DNA of 64,000 nucleotides, from assembly GCA_049653745.1 (NCBI GenBank), contig JBASGW010000014.1, positions 1 to 64,000 on the forward strand, in the 5' to 3' direction. Positions 1 to 7,367 of this stretch are shown piece after piece. A program made the position numbers and the translations under genes. This stretch comes from CANDYO01 sp049653745 (lineage in GTDB: Bacteria > Pseudomonadota > Alphaproteobacteria > Rickettsiales > CANDYO01). The notes under the pieces were generated by a model. It was not told the DNA's origin. It was given only the letters and a program-made list of their open reading frames with translations, and did not search any database. Positions within the stretch are counted from its first letter, which is position 1; each line of letters opens with the position of its first letter.

Positions 1-554
1 CTGCTAAATAATGAGTCTACTTTTAAGCCTTTTTCTAGCATCAATTCATAAACTTCTTCAGAAAAATATCCTGGAACCGAATAAACATCACTAAAGTTAG
101 CTTGCTTTTCAAGCAAATATTTTACTAGTTTTTCTTGGAGCTCTATATTTATATTATCTGAAGGGTTATGATCGCAACCTAGAACTAATGTAATAGCCCT
201 GGTTAACGTTAAACCATGATCGAAACATTTTTCTAAATCAGAAATAGATATAGAACTAGGCAGTGAATATGTAGAAAAGAAATCTATTTTTCTAGATAAA
301 GCTAAATCAAGCAATTGATCATGCTTTTCTCCAGGTTCACACTGAATAATACTTTCAAAAAATAATCGCAAATTTAAATTATGATTTTCTAATAAGTATT
401 TGTAGGTATCTACAGAAATATTTAATGGATAGATGCTTAAATTATCTGAAACGTCTCTATTTTTGTTAAATAAGCTTTCTAAATCTTCTTTAAGATCAGA
501 ATTAGATAAAACTTCTTCACTTTGTAATAATTTTTTTAAATCTTCTACTTTCAT
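1..554 (-). CDS. Unknown protein, cut by window edge
   Basis: An open frame runs on the minus strand from ATG at 554 through base 1 without a stop, giving the first 184 residues of a longer protein. It is acidic and helical. Units such as LVKYLLEKQANFSDVYSVPGY and ELMLEKGLKVDSL look loosely like ankyrin-type helical pairs (YLLEKQANF, LMLEKGLKV), but the fit is weak. There is no signal peptide or membrane segment in the visible part. It lies downstream of groEL on the same strand but is separated from it by a hairpin terminator, so it is probably a separate unit. I do not recognise the family. Confidence 0.6.
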   Translation of the reverse strand, partial: MKVEDLKKLLQSEEVLSNSDLKEDLESLFNKNRDVSDNLSIYPLNISVDTYKYLLENHNLNLRLFFESIIQCEPGEKHDQLLDLALSRKIDFFSTYSLPSSISISDLEKCFDHGLTLTRAITLVLGCDHNPSDNINIELQEKLVKYLLEKQANFSDVYSVPGYFSEEVYELMLEKGLKVDSLFS

Positions 555-638
555 ATAAACATCTATCATTAATCTATTAATTATTTTTAACAATCATTAG
601 GCGTGATGTCAATATACATAATTAATATTTAAATAAAG

Positions 639-668
639 AAGGAGCCTTAATTTAAGGCTCCTTTTTTT
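639..668 (-). terminator. Terminator after groEL
   Basis: A 12-base inverted repeat (AAGGAGCCTTAA at 639-650 and TTAAGGCTCCTT at 652-663) lies 31 bases past the groEL stop. Read on the minus strand the hairpin is followed by CTTTATTT, and read on the plus strand by a run of seven T, so it could stop transcription in both directions. Its main job is probably to end the groES-groEL message. Confidence 0.8.
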
Positions 669-693
669 AGGATATTATGTTTTAGAGCAAGAA

Positions 694-2343
694 TTAGAAA
701 TCCATGCCGCCCATACCACCTGGCATACCACCCATACCACCTGGCATTTTACCGCCTTTATCGTCTTCTGGTTTATCAACAATTAAAGCTTGGGTAGTGA
801 TTACTAAACCAGCCACAGATGCAGCATCTTGCAATGCGGTGCGCACAACTTTAGTTGGGTCAATAATACCAGCTTTAATCATATCAACATATTCAAGTTT
901 TTGTGCATCAAAGCCAAAGTTACTATCATTGCTTTCAAGAATTTTTCCTGCAACAACCGCACCATCTAAACCTGAGTTAGATACAATTCTACGCAATGGC
1001 GCTTGTAATGCTTTACGAACTATATTAACACCTGCTTTTTGATCGTCATTATCAGTTTTAACACTATCTAAAGCCTTAGTTGCGTATAATAAAGTTACTC
1101 CGCCACCAGGAACAATACCTTCAGCAACAGCAGCTCTAGTTGCATGAAGAGCATCTTCTACTCTATCTTTACGTTCTTTAACTTCAACATCACTAACACC
1201 ACCAACTTTAAGTACAGCAACGCCACCAACTAATTTTGCAAGTCTTTCTTGAAGTTTTTCTTTATCATAGTCAGAAGTAGTTTCAGCAATTTGAGCTCTA
1301 ATTTGATTACTACGAGCAGTTATTGCTTCTTTATCTCCAACTCCATCAATGATAGTGGTATCTTCTTTAGCTATACGAACTTTCTTAGCACGCCCTAGCA
1401 TATCTAAAGTTACATTCTCAAGGCTAATACCTAGATCTTCACTAACTAATTGACCACCAGTTAAAATAGCAATATCTTCAAGCATTGCTTTACGACGATC
1501 ACCAAATCCAGGAGCTTTTACAGCTGCAACTTGAAGACCTACACGCAATTTATTTACTACTAAAGCAGCCAAAGCTTCGCCTTCAATATCTTCAGCAATA
1601 ATTAATAACGGCTTACGCGCTTGAACAATTGCTTCAAGTAATGGAATCATTTGTTGCAAGTTAGATAATTTTTTCTCACAAAGAAGAATGTAAGGGTTTT
1701 CAAGTTCAGCAATCATTTTTTCTGAGTTAGTTACAAAATATGGTGATAAATAACCACGATCAAATTTCATACCTTCAACTACATCTAATTCAAAACCAAA
1801 AGATTTTCCTTCTTCAATAGTGATAACACCTTCTTGGCCAACTCTTTCCATAGCTTCCGCTAATTTCTCACCAATTTCAGAATCTCCATTAGCAGAAATA
1901 GTACCAACTTGAGCAATTTCTTGTTGAGAGCTAATTTTCTTACTTTTCTTCTTTATTTCTTCACAAACAACGTTAACTGCTTTGTCAATACCACGCTTTA
2001 AATCCATTGGGTTCATACCAGCGACTACATATTTATGACCTTCACTAGCTAATGCATAAGCAAGAATTGTTGAAGTTGTTGTTCCATCGCCAGCAATATC
2101 AGCAGTTTTACTTGCAACTGACTTCATTAACTTAGCACCTAAATCTTGGTATGGATCAGAAAGTTCAATTTCTTTAGCAACAGAAACACCGTCTTTAGTA
2201 ATTTTAGGATCGCCATAGCTTTTTCCAATAATTACATTATTTCCTCTTGGGCCTAAAGTGCTACCAACTGTTTCAGCTAAAATAGCCATGCCTTCTAATA
2301 TTAATTTTTGGCTTTCATAACCGTTTTTAATTTGCTTCGCCAT
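694..2343 (-). CDS. groEL: Chaperonin GroEL
   Basis: This is the 60-kDa chaperonin, which forms a double-ring ATP-driven folding cage in the cytoplasm with GroES. The 549-residue length and start (MAKQIKNGYES) are typical. Family hallmarks are the nucleotide-binding segment GDGTTTSTILAYAL around residue 87, the apical-domain stretch LLIIAEDIEGEAL, the equatorial segment AAVAEGIVPGGGV, and the Gly/Met-rich tail ending in GGMGGMDF. It starts two bases after the groES stop, with its ribosome-binding site (GGGAG) inside the end of groES, so the two are one translationally linked operon under the heat-shock-type promoter upstream of groES. Confidence 0.99.
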   Translation of the reverse strand: MAKQIKNGYESQKLILEGMAILAETVGSTLGPRGNNVIIGKSYGDPKITKDGVSVAKEIELSDPYQDLGAKLMKSVASKTADIAGDGTTTSTILAYALASEGHKYVVAGMNPMDLKRGIDKAVNVVCEEIKKKSKKISSQQEIAQVGTISANGDSEIGEKLAEAMERVGQEGVITIEEGKSFGFELDVVEGMKFDRGYLSPYFVTNSEKMIAELENPYILLCEKKLSNLQQMIPLLEAIVQARKPLLIIAEDIEGEALAALVVNKLRVGLQVAAVKAPGFGDRRKAMLEDIAILTGGQLVSEDLGISLENVTLDMLGRAKKVRIAKEDTTIIDGVGDKEAITARSNQIRAQIAETTSDYDKEKLQERLAKLVGGVAVLKVGGVSDVEVKERKDRVEDALHATRAAVAEGIVPGGGVTLLYATKALDSVKTDNDDQKAGVNIVRKALQAPLRRIVSNSGLDGAVVAGKILESNDSNFGFDAQKLEYVDMIKAGIIDPTKVVRTALQDAASVAGLVITTQALIVDKPEDDKGGKMPGGMGGMPGGMGGMDF

Positions 2344-2345
2344 AA

Positions 2346-2636
2346 TTATAATACTCCCATTACATCAGATTCTTTCATAATTAATAATTCTTTACCATTA
2401 ATCTTAACTTCAGTACCAGCCCATTTACCAAATACTATCTTATCACCAGCCTTTAATTCCATAGGAATAGGATTACCTTGATTATCTCTTGCACCTTTAC
2501 CTACAGATATTACAGTACCTTCCATTGGCTTTTCTTTAGCACTATCTGGCAAAACAATTCCACCAGCAGTTTTTTCTTCACGCTTTGTTGCTTCAATAAC
2601 CACACGGTCACCAAGAGGCCTAAATGTTGTAGACAT
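2346..2636 (-). CDS. groES: Co-chaperonin GroES
   Basis: This is the 10-kDa lid of the GroEL chamber. The 96 residues carry the conserved start FRPLGDRVVIEA, the mobile loop EEKTAGGIVLPDSAKEKP at about residues 20-37 that docks on GroEL, and the C-terminal half VFGKWAGTEVKINGKELLIMKESDVMGVL. GGAG lies about six bases upstream of the ATG. It is the first gene of the groES-groEL operon. A small unknown ORF is divergently oriented on its upstream side. Confidence 0.99.
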   Translation of the reverse strand: MSTTFRPLGDRVVIEATKREEKTAGGIVLPDSAKEKPMEGTVISVGKGARDNQGNPIPMELKAGDKIVFGKWAGTEVKINGKELLIMKESDVMGVL

Positions 2637-2687
2637 AACTTCTCCATTTTACTTAAGTTAATAATAAATTATTTTTTATTGCTAATG

Positions 2688-2717
2688 AGATATAGTAACT
2701 ATTTCTAGTCTTTCAAG
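2688..2717 (-). promoter_or_regulatory. Heat-shock-type promoter of groESL
   Basis: On the minus strand CTTGAAAG (2710-2717) is followed, 18 bases after CTTG, by CTATATCT (2688-2695). This resembles the alphaproteobacterial RpoH pattern CTTG-N17/18-CYTAT. Transcription would start near 2681, giving a leader of about 45 bases before groES. The match is by eye. The clpB promoter has the same spacing. Confidence 0.55.
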
Positions 2718-2825
2718 ATCATTGAAGATTTTTTCTACAAATAATGTGAAATTTTTAGGAGCGTTAATGATTATTTAAACATTTTTTATTTATAATTTTA
2801 ATATAGCCAATTATAAGGTATTATC

Positions 2826-3005
2826 ATGAGCAAATCTTCTACACCTGATTACAAAAATAAAAACTCTACTAAAAACACTAATGCAGAAAATTTAACTCCC
2901 GACCAAGCACGCCACATAATCTATAGCTACGTACCTGAATTAGATCTTAATCAAGCTCTAGCAGGAGAAACACTAAGACCTCATCTGGAGGATAGCTCAA
3001 GTTAA
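2826..3005 (+). CDS. Small unknown protein, 59 aa
   Basis: An ORF of 59 codons (MSKSSTPDYKNKNSTKN...), with AAGG about seven bases before the ATG. The N-terminal third is Lys/Asn/Ser/Thr-rich and probably disordered. The rest (LTPDQARHIIYSYVPELDLNQALAG) looks like a short amphipathic helical segment. It is divergent from groES and convergent with the YopJ-like gene, and nothing else occupies these bases. Codon choice matches the neighbours. I do not recognise it. Its reality rests on the ribosome-binding site and composition only. Confidence 0.5.
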   Translation: MSKSSTPDYKNKNSTKNTNAENLTPDQARHIIYSYVPELDLNQALAGETLRPHLEDSSS

Positions 3006-3024
3006 TATCATTAACAAAATACGA

Positions 3025-4824
3025 TTATCTAATAATATTTCCTTTTTTAGCAGCTTGATGCTTAGGACTTACAGAAATATTGCTTCTGTTTGATATATAA
3101 TAATTTTCATCTGTAAGAGCTACTTCTGTTTTTTCTTTTGCTATACTATTTTGCACCTCTTGCCAAGCTGCAGATAATTTTTGATCTTTAATTTCTTTAG
3201 CAAATTTTACTAATTCTTCTACACGCTTCTTAACAGTTATTTTTCTAACTTTAGATAAAGCAATCATCTTTTTACCAAACATATTATCAAAAGTCATCAA
3301 AACAGCTTCAGCCCCTTTCGTTCCTGCTTTTTGATACCAATAATCAATATATTGCATTGCTTCTGCAGCAGCACCCATTTCATCTCTTTTTTCGAGATGT
3401 TGATTCTTGATAAAATTATTTCGAGAAGCAATATCACTATTTACATTATATTTAATAACTAACGTTATAGGATTTATATCGCTTAAATTCATTATATTTC
3501 TAAATGCTACTCCAGCACTAATCTTTCTCATTTCTTCTGACGAAGAATTATAAGCTTGTCCAACATATTGAAGGGGTTTTTCTTTAAGAACAAAACATTT
3601 AGAATTTCTAACTAAATCAGGATCCAGCTCATAATCTAATACTGCACATACTTGATCTAAATTATTAAATTCTTTTACTTTTTGTAGATCCTCTAAAGCT
3701 CTTTTTGTGTTTTCTGGGGTAACTTGATTATCTTTATAAAGATCACTAATATGATGGAAAATTTTCTCAGTTGTATCCATATTCTGAAAACAAGGTAAAT
3801 TTTGATTTATCATAGGCTCATCATATAAATCATACTTTGCAATTAATTCAATTTGTCTTCTATTACATAAACCATATCTTAACGCTATATCTCTCTGTTT
3901 TTGATCTAATGAACTAGATGCCTCCTCCCAAACAAGAGCTCCAGATCTGTTGGCAATTATAGCATCCATCTTTTTTTCTTGATGACCATCTTGCGGAATG
4001 CTATCCAAAACATCTAAAGCATATTCTAAATACTGTTTAGATTTAAAAATACTAGCATAGTTTTTTTCTTTTTTTATTCCGTCAGAAATTTCGGCAGTAA
4101 TTTGATAATCCTGCAAATACGCTTGCAGGTTCTTTGCTCTACTAACAATCGCTTGAGGATTAAACCTAGTAATTAATGATACAGATTGTGAATTTTTTAT
4201 AAACCTAGCATCTAAATTATTAGATTCTTTACCTTCCATCCTAGGATCATTACTTAAAGAATTTTCTAATTCATCTTTAGGTAATTTGGACATAGTATTT
4301 AAGTCCTTTAAGCTAAAAATAGCACAACTAAATTTGTCTCTTTGTGATCCAACCGATACGTCTTGATAGGCTTTAACTCCCAAAGCATCTTCTATTCTTT
4401 TCTTCATATCATAGTTGCTTCTACTACCTACAGCATCAATATAAAAAATTTTGATTTCATTCTCTCTAGAATCTATTAATAAAGGAGTGCAATGAACTCC
4501 TTTATCTTCTTTTAAAATTATATTAAAACGAAAAATTTGTCCCTTCATACCTGAAAGTAAAGAAATAAATTTTTCCTTTGCCTCAGGATTATCCAATAAA
4601 ATCGGTTGATAATCTTCATTTTTTGCTTCCCTACGCACCGACTTTGCTTCTAACATCAAACAAATTTCTTCTGTACTATAAGGATTCTGATCTTCTTCTA
4701 ATTGCTGTATTTCTTCTTGAGTTGCTGTTCTTTGTAAATCTTGAATTTCTTTAACTAATTGTACTTTTTGATTAAGAATTTCTATTCTTTCTTGAATTTT
4801 AGCACGTATTTCAGCATATTTCAT
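3025..4824 (-). CDS. YopJ-like (C55 family) putative effector
   Basis: A 599-residue protein whose residues about 95-180 resemble the YopJ/AvrA acyltransferase fold. His111 lies in KGVHCTPLLID, Asp130 follows exactly 19 residues later in FYIDAVGS, and Gln161 and Cys167 lie in SQRDKFSCAIFSL. YopJ has His109, Glu128 and a Q...C-(G/A)-I-F-S motif with the same order and His-to-acid spacing. In YopJ proteins this triad acetylates Ser/Thr/Lys of host kinases. The N-terminal 60 residues are coiled-coil-like. Residues 180-599 are helical, Lys/Glu-rich and unrecognised. There is no Sec signal, so delivery would need a dedicated secretion system. Family membership is inferred from motif and spacing, and acyltransferase versus protease activity cannot be told. 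Confidence 0.6.
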   Translation of the reverse strand: MKYAEIRAKIQERIEILNQKVQLVKEIQDLQRTATQEEIQQLEEDQNPYSTEEICLMLEAKSVRREAKNEDYQPILLDNPEAKEKFISLLSGMKGQIFRFNIILKEDKGVHCTPLLIDSRENEIKIFYIDAVGSRSNYDMKKRIEDALGVKAYQDVSVGSQRDKFSCAIFSLKDLNTMSKLPKDELENSLSNDPRMEGKESNNLDARFIKNSQSVSLITRFNPQAIVSRAKNLQAYLQDYQITAEISDGIKKEKNYASIFKSKQYLEYALDVLDSIPQDGHQEKKMDAIIANRSGALVWEEASSSLDQKQRDIALRYGLCNRRQIELIAKYDLYDEPMINQNLPCFQNMDTTEKIFHHISDLYKDNQVTPENTKRALEDLQKVKEFNNLDQVCAVLDYELDPDLVRNSKCFVLKEKPLQYVGQAYNSSSEEMRKISAGVAFRNIMNLSDINPITLVIKYNVNSDIASRNNFIKNQHLEKRDEMGAAAEAMQYIDYWYQKAGTKGAEAVLMTFDNMFGKKMIALSKVRKITVKKRVEELVKFAKEIKDQKLSAAWQEVQNSIAKEKTEVALTDENYYISNRSNISVSPKHQAAKKGNIIR

Positions 4825-4855
4825 ATTATCTATACTCTTAAATTAATTCATAAAT

Positions 4856-5557
4856 TTATAGAGCTTGAAAGCACCCTATAATCAATACTTCTAAACAACC
4901 TTGAGACCTCTCATCCCATTCTCTCAGGCATTTTTGGTTAAAATGCTCATTGAAGGCTTTCATCACCTCTAAAGTTTGCTCATCTTTTATTCCAGTTATT
5001 TCTATTTTATAACCATATTGAGATAGCATCTTTTGAATAACCCTAATTTCCGGAACTTTAACTTCGTCTACATTACTAGGCATAATTCCTATATTATTAT
5101 CAGCCAATAATTGCCAATTAAATAAGTTTCCTGGGTCATCTTTTCTTCCAGGAGCAATATCTGAATGCCCAATAATATTGAATTGATCTATAGGATGTTT
5201 TTTTATTAAATAATGACATAGCTCTATTAATGCTTGCATTAATTCATTTGAGAATTCTTCTTCTCCATTATTATCTAATTCAATTCCTATTGAAAAATTA
5301 TTTATCTTTTCTCTTCCCCGCCAATAACTTACTCCAGCGTGCCAGGCTCTTAAATGATCTTCCACAAGTGAAAAAATTTCTCCCTGCTTACTAAGCAAAT
5401 AATGCGCACTCAACTTGAGCTCTTTATCTAAATAACTATCTAAAGCCTCTTTAATGTTGGAAATTTTAGTATGATGAATTATTATTGTATCAATTATTGC
5501 ATCTTCAGGTCTTAAATCAAAACTTGGGGAAGCAAAATTATTATTTATCTTAAGCAT
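4856..5557 (-). CDS. N-acetylmuramoyl-L-alanine amidase, AmpD/AmiD-like
   Basis: A zinc amidase (Amidase_2 fold) that cuts the bond between N-acetylmuramic acid and L-alanine in muropeptides. Visible zinc ligands are His28 or His29 (IIIHHT), His131 (IIGHSDIAPGRKDDPG) and Asp141, with the AmpD spacing of ten residues between His and Asp, plus Glu93 in IGIELDNNG. Residues about 165-225 (VPEIRVIQKMLSQYGY...) look like a peptidoglycan-binding domain, as in AmiD and the Rickettsia amidase. No signal peptide is visible, which favours cytoplasmic recycling. AmpG and LdcA elsewhere in the window belong to the same pathway. Confidence 0.88.
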   Translation of the reverse strand: MLKINNNFASPSFDLRPEDAIIDTIIIHHTKISNIKEALDSYLDKELKLSAHYLLSKQGEIFSLVEDHLRAWHAGVSYWRGREKINNFSIGIELDNNGEEEFSNELMQALIELCHYLIKKHPIDQFNIIGHSDIAPGRKDDPGNLFNWQLLADNNIGIMPSNVDEVKVPEIRVIQKMLSQYGYKIEITGIKDEQTLEVMKAFNEHFNQKCLREWDERSQGCLEVLIIGCFQAL

Positions 5558-5625
5558 AAGCTCTCTTATCTACCAATTAAAGTTAAGCTAATAATCAATT
5601 ATCTTAAAAATAGAAACTACCCTCT

Positions 5626-6495
5626 TTATAAAAGAATTTTCTTTCTCTTCCATTTAAAATTAATTTGAGTTATTGCCACACCTAGGATTAACACTCCACC
5701 GCCAATAAAAATATGCCATGAAGGAAAAGCTTTTTCAAAAATAATAGTAAAAGTAAAACCAAAAAATGGTACTAATAAATTAAAAGGAACAACTTTATAA
5801 ACTGGATATTTTCTAAGTAAATATATTCTTAAAGCAATCCCAATAATACATGAAATCAAAGCACTATATAATATATATAACCAGAATGGCACTGACATTT
5901 TATACCAAAAATCAATAGGGTTTCCTTCAAGGAAATATGATATTAAAAATAAATGAGGAGTTGCTATAAGATGAGTCCAAAAAATTAAGTCTATTGGGGG
6001 AACCGTAATTAAATTTTTACTTTGAATAGAAAAAACTGCACAAAAAACTGCTGCCATAAAAACAACAAACACTGCAAAATAATTACCAACCGCGCTTGGA
6101 GCGCCAACAACTATAGTCATTCCAATAAAAGCTATCATTATTCCAATAGTAGCTACTAAACTTATTTCTTCTTTAAGAAAAATTCTAGCAAGTATAACGG
6201 TAAAAGGTGCATTAAGCTGCATTAGAATAATACCTAAACAAGTATTAATTCCCATATGCATTCCATAATATATCAAACCTATATAGAGACCTGAAACTAT
6301 CGAAATAGGATATAATTTTTGTAAAGAGATATTTAGTTTTGATATAAAAGGCAAAAGAATTAAAGCAGTAATAAGAAATCTATTAGCCGTTGCAAAAAAA
6401 CCTGGAACATCAGTTATTGAACTTTTCATGGCAACATAGTTTGCCCCCCAAAGAAAGGCTACTAAGATTGCTAAAAGAGTATCTTTAACTGTCAT
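5626..6495 (-). CDS. EamA/DMT-family transporter (copy 2)
   Basis: A ten-helix inner-membrane permease of the drug/metabolite transporter superfamily, 289 residues with two EamA repeats. Family signs are the first helix LLAILVAFLWGANYVAMK and the last helix HIFIGGGVLILGVAITQI, followed by a basic tail KWKRKKI. Its start overlaps the end of the upstream paralogue by four bases (ATGA-type), so the pair is translated together. The substrate cannot be read from sequence. Related rickettsial carriers import host metabolites such as S-adenosylmethionine. Confidence 0.85.
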   Translation of the reverse strand: MTVKDTLLAILVAFLWGANYVAMKSSITDVPGFFATANRFLITALILLPFISKLNISLQKLYPISIVSGLYIGLIYYGMHMGINTCLGIILMQLNAPFTVILARIFLKEEISLVATIGIMIAFIGMTIVVGAPSAVGNYFAVFVVFMAAVFCAVFSIQSKNLITVPPIDLIFWTHLIATPHLFLISYFLEGNPIDFWYKMSVPFWLYILYSALISCIIGIALRIYLLRKYPVYKVVPFNLLVPFFGFTFTIIFEKAFPSWHIFIGGGVLILGVAITQINFKWKRKKILL

Positions 6496-7367
6496 AGGCG
6501 CTTATTAACCATAAAAGGTAAAATTCTTATTTGACTGATTGCTACACCAGCTATTGTAATAATTCCACCTAATAGAATATGCCAAGAAGGTATATCACCT
6601 AGCATAATAATTGAAAGTGAAATTCCAAAAAATGGTATAAGCAAATTAAAAGGCAATACTTTATGAATTGGATAAGTCTGCAGTAAATAGATCCATAAAC
6701 CCCATCCTATAAAACCTGCCACTCCTATTGTATAAGCCATAGCAATCCATAAATTATTAGAAACCCCTTCTAATAAATAAAATGGATTACCTTCTAGAAA
6801 ATATGACATTATAAATAAATGTGGGGCCGCAATTAAATTAGTCCAACAAACTAAAGATAACGCTGGAATTGATTGAAGTTTTCTACTTTGAATATTAAAT
6901 ACTGCACAGAAAAATGCTGAAAATAATATCATTGTAAATGCTAAATCATGGCCTTTTAAATGTGGAGAGCCAACTACTATAAACATACCAATAAATGCTA
7001 TAATAATACCCATTACAGAGCTCAAATTAAAATGCTCTTTTAAAACAAACCTAGCAATAATAATTGAAATTGGTATGTTTAATTGCATAGTAATAATAAC
7101 TAAGCTAGGATTTAAACCAAGATATAAGCCGTAATAAAGCAATCCTAAATTAAATATTCCAACTATTAATGAAGTTGTATATAAATCTTTAAAATTGGCT
7201 CTACTTGGCCTTGAAACAAATGGTAAAAGTAATAAAGCTGTTATTAAAAATCTTATAGCAATTGATAGTAAACCTGGAATCTCAATGATAGTATATTTAA
7301 CCGCTATGTAATTACTACCCCAGGCAAAAGCTACTAAAATTGCTAAAAATATATCACTCCTTTTCAT
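6492..7367 (-). CDS. EamA/DMT-family transporter (copy 1)
   Basis: A paralogue of the following gene, 291 residues with ten predicted helices. The two share the first helix (FLAILVAFAWGSNYIAVKY), FLITALLLLPF, SYFLEGNP, PFNLLIPFFG and the closing GGIITIAGVAISQI, so they arose by tandem duplication. The start at 7367 lies inside the end of valS (14-base overlap), placing both transporters behind valS in one transcript. The substrate is unknown. Confidence 0.85.
   Translation of the reverse strand: MKRSDIFLAILVAFAWGSNYIAVKYTIIEIPGLLSIAIRFLITALLLLPFVSRPSRANFKDLYTTSLIVGIFNLGLLYYGLYLGLNPSLVIITMQLNIPISIIIARFVLKEHFNLSSVMGIIIAFIGMFIVVGSPHLKGHDLAFTMILFSAFFCAVFNIQSRKLQSIPALSLVCWTNLIAAPHLFIMSYFLEGNPFYLLEGVSNNLWIAMAYTIGVAGFIGWGLWIYLLQTYPIHKVLPFNLLIPFFGISLSIIMLGDIPSWHILLGGIITIAGVAISQIRILPFMVNKRL

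Noticed and set aside
704..1042. Pro/Ile-rich plus-strand frame opposite groEL
   Set aside because: Shadow of the Gly/Met-rich groEL tail on the other strand; no ribosome-binding site.
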